A stretch of DNA of 64,000 bases, from NCBI GenBank assembly GCA_903918195.1, contig CAIXDS010000099.1, positions 27,787 through 91,786 on the forward strand, read 5' to 3'. The DNA is from an uncultured Acetobacteraceae bacterium (lineage in GTDB: Bacteria > Pseudomonadota > Alphaproteobacteria > Acetobacterales > Acetobacteraceae). Shown one piece after another: positions 36,884 through 45,848 of the stretch; within the stretch, counting starts at the first letter, position 1, and the number at the start of each line of letters is the position of its first letter. The notes under the pieces were generated by a model. The model was not told the DNA's origin. It ran no database searches and saw only the letters and a list, made by a program, of their open reading frames with translations. Both the position numbers and the translations under genes were made by a program.

Positions 36884-38167
36884 ATGAGCATTCGTTCCGC
36901 GGCGAAGCGGCAGGCGGCTCTCCCGCTCTTCGCTCACAGCGAATCCGTTGCGCCGGTGCGGGTAAACGTCGGAGAGGATTTCCGGACTGCCCTGCGCTGC
37001 TTCACCTTCAGCGGCGCGCCGACCGCGGAGGTCGAGGAAGGTGGTCTTCACTATTTCGTGAACGAATTCTGGACCTCGCGCCAACGCCAGGCGCACAGCA
37101 TCCAGGAGATCAGCTACCGCGCCTGCTTCAAACCGCAATTGCCGGAGTTCTTCATCGCCCGACGGACCGACACGGGCGGGCGGGTTTACGACCCCTTTTC
37201 CGGGCGCGGCACGACCGCGGTGCAGGCCGCTCTGATGGGGCGAAAACCCATCGCCAACGACGTGAACCCGCTCAGCGCCATTCTGGTGCGGCCGCGGCTC
37301 GATCCGCCCCCCCGCGCGGCCATCGAGGCGCGTCTTGCAGGGCTGGACCTGAGCCGGGGCCGGTTCACGGATGAACAGAACGGCCTGCTGGCGTTCTACC
37401 ATCCCGACACGCTGCGTCAGATTTGCGCGCTGCGTGACTATCTGCTTGAGCGCGCGGCGAGCCGCCGGATGGACGGTGCGGACGAATGGATCAGGATGGT
37501 TGCCATCAACCGGCTGACCGGGCACTCGGCGGGTTTCTTTTCCGTGTACACGCTGCCGCCGAACCAGGCCGTTTCGATCGGGTCGCAGCAGAAGATCAAC
37601 GCGGCGCGCAACCAGACCCCGCCGCTGCGCGACATTGCCGCCATTATTCGCCGGAAGACCAGAACCCTGCTGACGGATGGGCTGCCGCTGCCGCATCCGT
37701 CCGCCCTGCTGATGACGGGGCCGGCCGATGCCACGCCGGAGCTCGGGGATGGCGAGGTTGACCTTCTGGTGACGTCGCCGCCGTTTCTCGACGTTGTGGA
37801 CTACGAGGGCGACAACTGGCTCCGGTGCTGGTTCGCCGGCATTGACGTGAACGCCGTACGAATTGACCGGCACAAGGGCGTTCCGGGGTGGGAAGCGTTT
37901 GTGCGGCGCTCCTTCACCGAGTTTGCCCGCGTGATGCGTCCGGGCGGCTTCGTTGCCTTCGAGGTGGGCGAGGTTCGCGGCGGCAAGGTACTGCTGGAAC
38001 GGCACGTGGCCGAGGCCATTCAGGGGCTGCCGTTCAGCGTGCTCGGCGTGATGGTGAACGCGCAGGCGTTCACCAAGACCGCCAATTGCTGGGGGGTAAC
38101 GAACAACAAGGGCGGGACCAATTCCAACCGCATCGTGATGGCGGAGCGAACCGGTTCCGTGTCCTGA
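36884..38167 (+). CDS. DNA methyltransferase (amino-methyl type), orphan
   Basis: 427-aa SAM-dependent DNA methylase. Motif I with the FxGxG core is DPFSGRGTTAVQAALMG (about 103-119), and the catalytic motif IV is TSPPF (297-301), a form common in N4-cytosine and some N6-adenine enzymes. Motif I precedes IV with about 185 residues between them, probably the target-recognition region. No restriction endonuclease gene is adjacent: the next gene is a convergent metabolic operon. It may be an orphan epigenetic methylase or a remnant of a mobile unit. The ATG follows a short spacer downstream of the repeat. Confidence 0.82.
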   Translation: MSIRSAAKRQAALPLFAHSESVAPVRVNVGEDFRTALRCFTFSGAPTAEVEEGGLHYFVNEFWTSRQRQAHSIQEISYRACFKPQLPEFFIARRTDTGGRVYDPFSGRGTTAVQAALMGRKPIANDVNPLSAILVRPRLDPPPRAAIEARLAGLDLSRGRFTDEQNGLLAFYHPDTLRQICALRDYLLERAASRRMDGADEWIRMVAINRLTGHSAGFFSVYTLPPNQAVSIGSQQKINAARNQTPPLRDIAAIIRRKTRTLLTDGLPLPHPSALLMTGPADATPELGDGEVDLLVTSPPFLDVVDYEGDNWLRCWFAGIDVNAVRIDRHKGVPGWEAFVRRSFTEFARVMRPGGFVAFEVGEVRGGKVLLERHVAEAIQGLPFSVLGVMVNAQAFTKTANCWGVTNNKGGTNSNRIVMAERTGSVS

Positions 38168-38183
38168 GGATCGGCGCCAATGG

Positions 38184-40334
38184 TTACAGGAACGGCGCCG
38201 CCCGCTCCAGCAACTCCTCCAGCCCCGGCTCGTTCGCATCGCGCGGCTTGCCCGGGTGGATCACCGAGACCTGGCAGCTCTCCGCCGCCTCGACGAGGTG
38301 GCGGTAGGGGCCGGCCGCCGGGTTGATGATGGTCGCCTGCCGGTTGGCGTCGTAGCCGAACATGCGGTCGTTGACCCGGATGCACTCGTTGCAACTGCTG
38401 CAGCGGGCCGATTCGATGTACGCCGCATCGGGCACCGGCTCCGGTTCGGCGGCCGCCTCGGCGGGCGTGGGCAGTTCGGTGGCGGTGGGGGCAACGACGG
38501 GGGGGGCGACGACGGGCGGGGAAGCCGGCTGGGCCTGCCGCTCCCATTCCTGGCGGGCCGCCGCGATCTGCCGGGCCGCGTGCGAGTTGTTAATGCCGCC
38601 CAGCTCCTGCAGGGCGTGCCAGCGGCCCAGGCAGCGGCGGGCCTCACGCAGCAGCGCATCGGCGGCCAGCACCTTGTGCAGCCCGTCCTCGGCATCGGCC
38701 AGGAACAGGCAGGGCACGCGGCCTTCCGGGTCCGGCCGCGATTGGGCCACCGCCTCGGCGACCGGCACCAGATGGCCGTTCCACGCCTCCGGCGCGACGC
38801 GGGCGAGATGCGGCGCGGCGCGCCGGTCCATCGCCAGGAAATCAACCAGGGTGAACGCCACCGTCTCGCCCTGCCGGTGATGCGCCGCATCCTCCCAGCC
38901 CAGCGCATGCAGCGGCCAGTCGCGGTCGGCCTGCGGGTTGGCATCGAGGGTGAACCGCGACGCCCAGTCCGGCCCGGCGCCGGGGTCGTAGGCGAAGGCG
39001 GGAAACGCCCGCGATTCCACCGCGGCAGCCGACACCAGATAGGGCGGCAGCGGCGCGGTTGCCGGCCCAGTGCCGCTGAACACGCTGAACAGCGCCGGCC
39101 CGTCAAACGCGAGCCCGGCCTGCACGCGGCCCAGCAGGGCGAACAACTGCGAGGCGCCGGCCTGCAGCACATAGACATCGCTCAGGCTGAGGGCGGTCGC
39201 GGCGATCGGCCGCACCGGCAGGCCGAGTGCTGCCAATGCGCCGCCGCCGCCCAGCAGGTCGTCGGTCTGCACCAGCAGCTTGAACGGCAGCCCGGCGCCG
39301 AGCGCTTCGACGATCATCGCCGCCCGGTCCGGCGTCAGCTCATGGTCGGCGACGCACACCAGATAATCGGGGACAATTGCCGCCGTCTGGGCGGCCGGGC
39401 CGTCGCCGAGGCCGGCGAACAACGCATCGTGTTTGGCCTCGTTGTATTCACCGGCGACTTCCAGCCGCGCCATGGCGATCGCGCGCGCCAGTTCGGCGGC
39501 GGCGGGCTGACGCTCGCGCCACGCCTGCAGCGCCGGCTCGCACCCGTCGAAGGCGAAACTGTAGGGGGTGGCGGCGTGGCCCGACAGCGGGACAAAAGCC
39601 TGCGTCCGCAGCACCGTCAGCAGCCATTCGATCCGCCGCCGGCGGCCGTCGTCCAGCCCGCCGGTGGGGGCGGCATGGGCGAGCAGGCGCGCCATGGCGT
39701 CGAAGTCGAAGCTGGCGGCCAGCCCCGATCCGATCGCCGCGCGCAACCGCTCCGGGCTGCGGCTTTCCGGCGAGGCGGCGAAGTCGGCTTTCAGGATGTT
39801 CTCCAGCCCCGTCAGCAGCGTGCCGATCGTCTGCCGCAGGCGGTCGGTCCTGGCGCGCTGCTGCTCGGCCCATTCATGCGCGAGCAGGCGCGCCGCCAGT
39901 TTTCCATCACAGCCGGCCAGCGCACCGTCGCGCGGCAGGGCCAGGCGCAGGCGGTCGAAGCTCTCGCGCAGGCCCGGGTCCGCGGTGAGCAGGGGGTCGG
40001 ACGCGGCGTCCCAAGCCGCCGCCAAAGTTTCCGCCGTGCCCTCGGCGGCGAGGCGGCGCAGCGCGCGTTCGATGCGCCGTGCGTGGCCGCGCAGGCGCTC
40101 GGCGGCGTCGCCCTCGCCGGCGCCGGCCAGCGCTGCATCGAACAGCCCGGACAGGCTGCGTGCCGGTGCGCCCGGCGTCAGCACCAGCGGAAAATCGTGG
40201 CGCAGCGCGGCGAGGTCGCGATAGGCCGCGAGCGCTGCCGGCAGCAGACCGCGCCCTTCGATCGGCTCCAGCGCGCCGGAGGAGAGCCGGCCGGTCAGGT
40301 AGAAGGCGAACTGGTCCTGGTGTGCGATGTGCAT
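38184..40334 (-). CDS. degenerate PFOR-like protein with C-terminal 4Fe-4S domain
   Basis: 716 aa, last gene of the nfn-kor operon. Residues 322-480 line up with the TPP/beta domain end of pyruvate:ferredoxin oxidoreductase: SLSDVYVLQAGASQLFALL resembles the NifJ VYVA-type segment, DGPALFSVFSG the GPSLIIAY segment and AAAVESRAFPAFAYDP the AVKSGYWPLWRYDP segment. The TPP-binding GDG motif reads VADH (about 328-331), so catalysis is unlikely. After a Pro-rich linker, C645, C648, C651 and C687 form a ferredoxin-like 4Fe-4S site. It is probably an electron-transfer or scaffold subunit. The N-terminal 320 residues are unassigned. Confidence 0.7.
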   Translation of the reverse strand: MHIAHQDQFAFYLTGRLSSGALEPIEGRGLLPAALAAYRDLAALRHDFPLVLTPGAPARSLSGLFDAALAGAGEGDAAERLRGHARRIERALRRLAAEGTAETLAAAWDAASDPLLTADPGLRESFDRLRLALPRDGALAGCDGKLAARLLAHEWAEQQRARTDRLRQTIGTLLTGLENILKADFAASPESRSPERLRAAIGSGLAASFDFDAMARLLAHAAPTGGLDDGRRRRIEWLLTVLRTQAFVPLSGHAATPYSFAFDGCEPALQAWRERQPAAAELARAIAMARLEVAGEYNEAKHDALFAGLGDGPAAQTAAIVPDYLVCVADHELTPDRAAMIVEALGAGLPFKLLVQTDDLLGGGGALAALGLPVRPIAATALSLSDVYVLQAGASQLFALLGRVQAGLAFDGPALFSVFSGTGPATAPLPPYLVSAAAVESRAFPAFAYDPGAGPDWASRFTLDANPQADRDWPLHALGWEDAAHHRQGETVAFTLVDFLAMDRRAAPHLARVAPEAWNGHLVPVAEAVAQSRPDPEGRVPCLFLADAEDGLHKVLAADALLREARRCLGRWHALQELGGINNSHAARQIAAARQEWERQAQPASPPVVAPPVVAPTATELPTPAEAAAEPEPVPDAAYIESARCSSCNECIRVNDRMFGYDANRQATIINPAAGPYRHLVEAAESCQVSVIHPGKPRDANEPGLEELLERAAPFL

Positions 40335-40375
40335 GTGCTTCTGCCTTGCCGCGTTTTCTACGTTATCCGCGCGGC

Positions 40376-41368
40376 TCAGCCGGCGTCCGGCGCCGCTGTG
40401 GCGGGCACGGCGTGCGGCCAGATGGTGAATTTGTCGAACTCGGCTTCCAGCCCGGCGCGGATGTGCTCGGGCGAGCGGGCCGGCCCGGATTGGCGCAGGT
40501 CTTCGTAACAGGGCACGTCCGGATTGTGGTACAGGATGCCGACCGGAATCGGGTCGTGCCCCGAGGCCACTTCGCGCGCCGCTGACAGGTCGCGCGGATC
40601 GTGCTCAAGCTGGTTGCGGTAGATTTTTCCCAGGCCCGGGCTGATGGAAAGCCCGCGCTCGTGGTGCAGCAGGCGCACCCGCAGCGGGTCCTGGATATAC
40701 GGCTCGAACATCTTCGGCAGCCATTCCGGGCAGCGCTGCAGAATGCGCACGAACGAGAAGCCGCGGTGCCGGTGGGCGGCGCGCAGGATGTCGTAGAGCG
40801 TCTCGGGAATCCAATCGACTGCCTGGGCCACGAACGAGACGTTCTGCACCCCGAGCGTCACCTGCAGCGGCTGCAGCGCCTCCAGATAGCTGCCGTGCGG
40901 GGTGGTGTTGCTGCGCGTGCCGATCGGCGAGGTCGGCGAGGCCTGCTTCTTGGTCAGGCCGTAGATCTGGTTGTCATGCAGCATGACCGTGAGGTTCATG
41001 TTGTAGCGGATGGCGTGAATCCAGTGCGCCGCGCCGATGCTGCAGCAATCGCCGTCGCCGGTATTGACGAACACCGCCAAATCGGGCCGGGCCATGCGGA
41101 TGCCCTCGGCGATCGGCAGGGCGCGGCCATGCAGGCTGTGCAGCCCGTAGGTGTTCATGTAATGCGGCAGGCGGCTGGAGCAGCCGATGCCGGAAACGAA
41201 CACGGTCTTTTCCGGGCGAAGGTCTTCGTCGCGGCACAGCCGCTGCACCGCGGTCAGGATGGCGTTGTCGCCGCAACCCGAGCACCAGCGCGGCACCCCG
41301 CTCTGGTAATCCTCCAGGGCGTGGTGCTCATCGTGCAGGCGCAGCAGGCATTCGGTGGCGTCGCTCAT
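40376..41368 (-). CDS. korB: 2-oxoacid:ferredoxin oxidoreductase, beta subunit
   Basis: 330-aa TPP-binding subunit. The TPP motif GDGDCCSIGAAHWIHAI is followed by NLTVMLHDNQIYGLTKKQAS, both classic for this family, and cysteines for the 4Fe-4S cluster appear in RWCSGCGDNAIL and SGIGCSSRLPHYM. It oxidatively decarboxylates a 2-oxoacid (2-oxoglutarate or a branched-chain or pyruvate analogue) and passes electrons to ferredoxin. The start at 41368 overlaps the korA stop, so subunits are made together. Substrate cannot be fixed by eye. Confidence 0.9.
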   Translation of the reverse strand: MSDATECLLRLHDEHHALEDYQSGVPRWCSGCGDNAILTAVQRLCRDEDLRPEKTVFVSGIGCSSRLPHYMNTYGLHSLHGRALPIAEGIRMARPDLAVFVNTGDGDCCSIGAAHWIHAIRYNMNLTVMLHDNQIYGLTKKQASPTSPIGTRSNTTPHGSYLEALQPLQVTLGVQNVSFVAQAVDWIPETLYDILRAAHRHRGFSFVRILQRCPEWLPKMFEPYIQDPLRVRLLHHERGLSISPGLGKIYRNQLEHDPRDLSAAREVASGHDPIPVGILYHNPDVPCYEDLRQSGPARSPEHIRAGLEAEFDKFTIWPHAVPATAAPDAG

Positions 41369-43269
41369 GCTTGTTCTCCCGTCGCGGCGGCGAGTTTTTC
41401 GAGGGCGACGCGGCGGATGGAGCTGGGTTTGATCGGCTGGCCCTTGACCTCGCTCCAGCAATCGATGTCGATCAGCGTGCGGGCGCGCAGCAGCATGGCC
41501 AGCGCCGAATAGCGGCGGTTATCGGCGTCGATCATCGCGTCGTCCGGCCGGTCGCTCCAGTTCGCCTCGATCGTCAGCACCTGACCGAAGCGCTGCATGA
41601 TCGCCTTCAGGCCGGGCTGCATCGGCTGCAGGAAGGAAAGATGCAGCGAGGAGACGCGGAGGCCTTCCGCGCGCAGACCATCGACAGCTTCCTCAATCGC
41701 GCCGCGGGTGCTGCCCCAGCCCACCACCAGCAGATCGCCATCCGCGTCGCCATGCACCACCGGCGGGCGCAGCGTCTTCTGCAGGGTGGCGAGCTTCAGG
41801 CTGCGGGCGTGAATGCTTTGTTCGTTGCTGTCGGAATCATAGGCGACCTTGCTGGCGCGGTCATGCGCGAGACCGGTGAGGGTGTGCATGCCGCCGGGCT
41901 GGCCGGGGATGAAGCGGCGCGAGAGACCGGTGATTTCATCCCAGTCATAGGGGCGCATGCCGGGCGGCACCCGGCTCTGATCGGCGGGGGCGGCGAGCCA
42001 GGCCGCATCGAAGGTCGGCCGCGGGAACGGCTGCTGCGAGGTGGCGAGCGAGGCGTCCGAAAGCACCACCACCACCATGCCGAAAGCCTCGGCCAGCTTG
42101 CGGGCGGTGATGATGGAATAGAAACATTCTTCGATGGTTGAAGGCGCGATCACCACTTTCGGTGCATCGCCATGGCTGCCGAACATGGTGGTGAGCAGGT
42201 CGCCCTGCTCGACCTTGGTGGGCTGGCCGGTGCTGGGTCCGCCGCGCTGGACGTTGACCACCACCAGCGGAATTTCGCCCATCACCGCCAGCCCGATCGC
42301 CTCCTGCTTGAGCGAATAGCCCGGCCCCGAGGTGATGGTGACGGTGCATTTGCCGGCATAAGACGCGCCGATCGCGAAGGCGCAGGCGGCGATTTCGTCC
42401 TCGGCCTGATGCACCAGCCCGCCGACCTTCTCGAACACGTCGCTCAGGTAGTGCGAGGCCGAGGTGGCCGGGGTGATCGGATACATGGCGCAGACCTCCA
42501 TGCCGGAGGCCAGGACGCCGAGCGCCAGCGCGGTGTTGCCGTTGACCACGATCTGCGGTTCGGTCACCGGGGAGGCGGGGATGGAGAAGCGGAGATCAAG
42601 GTTGCGCTGGGTCCAGTCGAAGCCGGCTTCCAGCAGCGCCACGTTCTGCGTGACGACGGATTTGTCCTTCTTGCCGAAGGCGAGGGCAATCTGTTCGCGC
42701 GCCAGCTCCAGATCGAGGCTGTAGATGCGGCACAGCATGCCGAGGGCGAACATGTTCTTGCCGCGCCGCGCATCGGCGACCAGCTTGTGGCATTCCCGCT
42801 CCATCGGGATTTCGCGCACATCGTAGCCGGCGGCGACCAGCCGGTCGTGCACCTGCACATAGCTGGCGGCGATGGCGGGGTCGCGGTCCTCGCGCCACAT
42901 GCTTTCCAGCAGGATGGTGCAGCCCGGCTTGAGGTCGCCGGCATGCACCCGGCCGAGCAGCACCTGTTCGTTGAAGGCGACGGTCAGATCGGTCTGGCCG
43001 CCGCCATTGGTGATGCGCCCGGCGCCGAGGCGGATGCGGTTGCCGCTGGCGCCCGCGGTGCTGCGCGCGGGCGGGCGGATTTCGGCGGGGATGATTTCCA
43101 CCGTCCAGACGCCGTTGCCCATGCGCGCGGCGATGGCGCCGAACGCCTGGCCGCAGCGTTGCGCGCCTTCGCCGGAATCGCTGATGATTTCGACGATATG
43201 CTCGGCGAGCACAACGGGCTGGCTGGCGCCGGTCCGGCGTTCAGGTTCGATCGTAACCGCGTCGTTCAT
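41365..43269 (-). CDS. korA: 2-oxoacid:ferredoxin oxidoreductase, gamma-alpha fusion
   Basis: 634-aa fusion of gamma and alpha subunits. The gamma part (about 20-200) has GEGAQRCGQAFGAIAARMGN. The alpha pyrimidine-binding domain begins near residue 240 with YPITPATSASHYL, then LVHQAEDEIAACAFAIGASY and SGPGYSLKQEAIGLAVMGE. The C-terminal part with SLHLSFLQPMQPGLKAIMQR completes domain II. CoA-dependent cleavage is expected. The fused layout is the common bacterial KorA arrangement. The ATG at 43269 is chosen over the frame start at 43299. Pairs with korB. Confidence 0.92.
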   Translation of the reverse strand: MNDAVTIEPERRTGASQPVVLAEHIVEIISDSGEGAQRCGQAFGAIAARMGNGVWTVEIIPAEIRPPARSTAGASGNRIRLGAGRITNGGGQTDLTVAFNEQVLLGRVHAGDLKPGCTILLESMWREDRDPAIAASYVQVHDRLVAAGYDVREIPMERECHKLVADARRGKNMFALGMLCRIYSLDLELAREQIALAFGKKDKSVVTQNVALLEAGFDWTQRNLDLRFSIPASPVTEPQIVVNGNTALALGVLASGMEVCAMYPITPATSASHYLSDVFEKVGGLVHQAEDEIAACAFAIGASYAGKCTVTITSGPGYSLKQEAIGLAVMGEIPLVVVNVQRGGPSTGQPTKVEQGDLLTTMFGSHGDAPKVVIAPSTIEECFYSIITARKLAEAFGMVVVVLSDASLATSQQPFPRPTFDAAWLAAPADQSRVPPGMRPYDWDEITGLSRRFIPGQPGGMHTLTGLAHDRASKVAYDSDSNEQSIHARSLKLATLQKTLRPPVVHGDADGDLLVVGWGSTRGAIEEAVDGLRAEGLRVSSLHLSFLQPMQPGLKAIMQRFGQVLTIEANWSDRPDDAMIDADNRRYSALAMLLRARTLIDIDCWSEVKGQPIKPSSIRRVALEKLAAATGEQA

Positions 43270-43276
43270 GTGTGCC

Positions 43277-44764
43277 TCAGGCGATGCGCAGGCGGACAAA
43301 ATTGCGTTCTTCGCGTGGGATGCCGAACAGGCCGCCCGGGGCGCTTGGCGCTGAAGGATCGGACAAACCCAGATAATCCTTCATGCTGCGCGCGGCGCGC
43401 CGGCCCGCGCCCATCGCCTCGATGACGGTCGCCGCCCCGGTGACGATATCGCCGCCGGCATAGACGCCGGCCAGCGAGGTGGCGAGGGTTTCGTCCACCG
43501 CGATGTAGCCGCGCTTGTCCAACGCGAGGCCCGACGTCTGGCCGATGATCGGATTGGCGTTGGTGCCGATGGCGAACACGATCTGATCGACCTCGATGTC
43601 GTGTTCGCTGCCCGGCACCGGCACCGGGCGGGCGCGGCCGGAGCGATCCGGCTCGCCCAACTCCATGCGCTGGCAGCGCAGCGCCCGCACATTGCCCTTT
43701 CCATCGCCGAGCACTTCCACCGGCGCGGTCAGCCAATGGAATTCGATGCCTTCCTGTTCGGCATGGTGCACTTCCTCGGCGCGGGCCGGGCATTCGGCGC
43801 GGCTGCGGCGGTAGATGCAACTCACCTGCTCGGCGCCGAGCCGCAGACACACGCGCATCGCATCCATGGCGGTGTTGCCCGCGCCCACCACGGCGACATG
43901 GCGGCCGAGCGGCAGCGGCGTGTCCACGGCGGGGAAGTCGCGCGCGCGCATCAGGTTGCAGCGGGTCAGCAACTCGTTGGCCGACAGCACGCCGTTCAGC
44001 GAGTCGCCGGGAATGCCGAGCATGGCCGGATAACCCGCGCCGGTGCCGATGAACACGGCATGGTAGCCGAGTTCGTCGATCATCTGTTCGATGCTGAACA
44101 GCCGCCCGACCAGCGTGTTGCATTCGAAACGCACGCCGAGCCGGCGCAACCCCTCGATCTCGGCATCGACCACGCTGTTGGGCAGGCGGAAATCGGGAAT
44201 GCCGTAGCGCAGCACGCCGCCGGGCAGATGGAACGCCTCATACACGGTGACGGCGCAGCCCGCCTTGGCCATGTCGGCCGCGCAGGCCATGCCGGCCGGG
44301 CCGGAACCGACCACGCCGATGCGCAGCCCGTTCGGCTCGATATAGGGCCGGCGGGCGAACCCCCCGGCGATGGCGCGGTCGCCGACGAAGCGTTCCAGCC
44401 GGCCGATCGCCACCGGTTCCAGCACGTCGCCGACGATGCACACGCCTTCGCACTGGTTCTCCTGCGGACAGACCCGGCCGCACACCGCGGGCATCAGGTT
44501 GGTGCGCGCCAGCACGTCATAGGCGCCGCGGATATCGCCGGCGGAAATGCGGGAAATGAAGCCCGGGATGTCGATGCCGACCGGGCAGCCGGAGGTGCAG
44601 GCGGGTTCGGGGCAGACCAGGCAGCGCTGCGATTCCAGCGTCGCCTCGGCTTCGTTGTAGGCGAGCGTCACTTCCTCGAAATTGCCGCGCCGTGCTGCCG
44701 GGTCCTGCTCGCGTGCCGGGGTCCGTTGCTGCGGGATGCTGCGTATCGTGCGCTTCGGGGCCAT
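43277..44764 (-). CDS. NfnB/GltD-like NADPH-dependent FAD oxidoreductase
   Basis: 495-aa flavoprotein homologous to the glutamate synthase small subunit and to NfnB. The N-terminal Cys-rich domain (CLVCPEPACTSGCPVGIDIP and CGRVCPQENQCEGVC) binds two 4Fe-4S clusters, the FAD motif is VVGSGPAGMACAADMAKAG, and the NADPH motif is VAVVGAGNTAMDAMRVCLRL. No glutamate synthase large subunit is nearby; instead the partner upstream is an NfnA/SudB-like protein, so the NfnAB reading is preferred. It would exchange electrons between NADPH and ferredoxin. The C-terminal 35 residues are a Pro/Ser extension. Confidence 0.88.
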   Translation of the reverse strand: MAPKRTIRSIPQQRTPAREQDPAARRGNFEEVTLAYNEAEATLESQRCLVCPEPACTSGCPVGIDIPGFISRISAGDIRGAYDVLARTNLMPAVCGRVCPQENQCEGVCIVGDVLEPVAIGRLERFVGDRAIAGGFARRPYIEPNGLRIGVVGSGPAGMACAADMAKAGCAVTVYEAFHLPGGVLRYGIPDFRLPNSVVDAEIEGLRRLGVRFECNTLVGRLFSIEQMIDELGYHAVFIGTGAGYPAMLGIPGDSLNGVLSANELLTRCNLMRARDFPAVDTPLPLGRHVAVVGAGNTAMDAMRVCLRLGAEQVSCIYRRSRAECPARAEEVHHAEQEGIEFHWLTAPVEVLGDGKGNVRALRCQRMELGEPDRSGRARPVPVPGSEHDIEVDQIVFAIGTNANPIIGQTSGLALDKRGYIAVDETLATSLAGVYAGGDIVTGAATVIEAMGAGRRAARSMKDYLGLSDPSAPSAPGGLFGIPREERNFVRLRIA

Positions 44765-44786
44765 GGTTTCTGTCTGTGCTGTTCGG

Positions 44787-45668
44787 TCAGGAGGCGGCCA
44801 GCAGGGCGCGCATGCGGCAGGTTTCGGACCAGCGTGCCACCGCCGCCTTTTCTTCCTCGGCGTAGCGGCGCAGGCGGGTCATCAAATCATCGAAATCGAC
44901 CAGATGGCCGTCGAAATCCGGCCCGTCCACGCAGGCGAACTTGACCACGTCGCCCAGCTTCACCCGGCAGCCGCCGCACATGCCGGTGCCGTCCACCATG
45001 ATCGGGTTGAGGCTGACCATGGTGCGGATGCCGTGTGGCCGTGTCGCCTCGGCGCAGGCTTTCATCATCACCGGCGGGCCGATCGCCACCACCTCGTCGA
45101 TGTCGGGGTGGGCGGCGATGGCCTGGCGGATGCCGTCGCTGACGAAGCCCTTCATCCCGGCGGACCCGTCATCGGTGCACAGGATCACCTCGTCGCAGAC
45201 GGCGCGGAAACGGTCTTCCCAGAACACCAGGTCTTTGGTGCGGAAGCCGAGGATGCCGATGACGCTGGCGCCGTTCTGCTTGAAGCCGCGCGCCTGCGGG
45301 TAGATCGGCGCGACGCCGAGGCCGCCGCCGACGCAGACCACTTTTTTCGCAGCACCCATATGGGTGGGCACGCCCATCGGCCCGACCAGCGCATGCAGGC
45401 GGGTGCCCACGGTGCAGGTCTGCTGCATTTCCTTGGTGGTCTTGCCGACCGCCTGGATGACCAGGGTGACGGTGCCTTCGGCCGCGTCGAAATCGGCGAT
45501 GGTGAGCGGGATGCGCTCGCCTTCCGGGTGCGACATGACGATGACGAACTGGCCGGGGCGGGCGGCGCGGGCCATCATGGGATGGCGCACCGCGAGCAGG
45601 TAGGTCACGTCGGAAAAGTCTTCCCGCCGGACGATCTCAAAGCCGGACTCGGTCTGGTTATCGGGCAT
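44787..45668 (-). CDS. NfnA/SudB-like FAD/[2Fe-2S] subunit
   Basis: 293 aa, the first gene of the operon. FAD-binding ferredoxin reductase domain with ARPGQFVIVMSHPEGERIPLTI, an NAD-binding motif VVCVGGGLGVAPIYPQ, and the C-terminal 2Fe-2S Cys cluster in GTGMCGGCRVKLGD and FACVDGPDFDG. This matches dihydroorotate dehydrogenase electron-transfer and NfnA (SudB) proteins. It likely takes electrons from NADH and, with NfnB, couples them to ferredoxin and NADPH. The start at 45668 has GGAGGAGG upstream. A perfect FNR/FixK box lies about 105 bp before it. Confidence 0.88.
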   Translation of the reverse strand: MPDNQTESGFEIVRREDFSDVTYLLAVRHPMMARAARPGQFVIVMSHPEGERIPLTIADFDAAEGTVTLVIQAVGKTTKEMQQTCTVGTRLHALVGPMGVPTHMGAAKKVVCVGGGLGVAPIYPQARGFKQNGASVIGILGFRTKDLVFWEDRFRAVCDEVILCTDDGSAGMKGFVSDGIRQAIAAHPDIDEVVAIGPPVMMKACAEATRPHGIRTMVSLNPIMVDGTGMCGGCRVKLGDVVKFACVDGPDFDGHLVDFDDLMTRLRRYAEEEKAAVARWSETCRMRALLAAS

Positions 45669-45770
45669 GCAGGTGCCTCCTCCCTTCAGCACGAGGCGAT
45701 CAGCACCTCGAGCAGGCTGTTCGCCCGCCATGTGACCGGACCGAATGTCATCATTTCGATTTCGACACCT

Positions 45771-45784
45771 TGATGTGGATCAAG
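45771..45784 (-). promoter_or_regulatory. FNR/FixK-type operator upstream of the nfn-kor operon
   Basis: The sequence TTGATGTGGATCAA fits TTGAT-N4-ATCAA exactly. This is the FNR/FixK/Anr recognition half-site pair. Its centre is about 110 bp before the nfnA start codon, allowing class II activation with a short leader. On the minus strand it reads TTGATCCACATCAA. It predicts activation under low oxygen. Confidence 0.7.
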
Positions 45785-45848
45785 GAGCGACATGCACGCC
45801 GGGCATGTCTCCTGCCCCGGCCGGGGGATGACACACCAGGGCGACCGG

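Noticed and set aside
38256..40508. 750-aa plus-strand frame opposite the PFOR-like gene
   Set aside because: Its translation is a shadow of the minus-strand gene and full of low-complexity Arg/Gly/Gln; no ribosome site.
43601..44944. 447-aa plus-strand frame opposite NfnB
   Set aside because: Antisense to a strongly supported flavoprotein gene; no recognisable motif.
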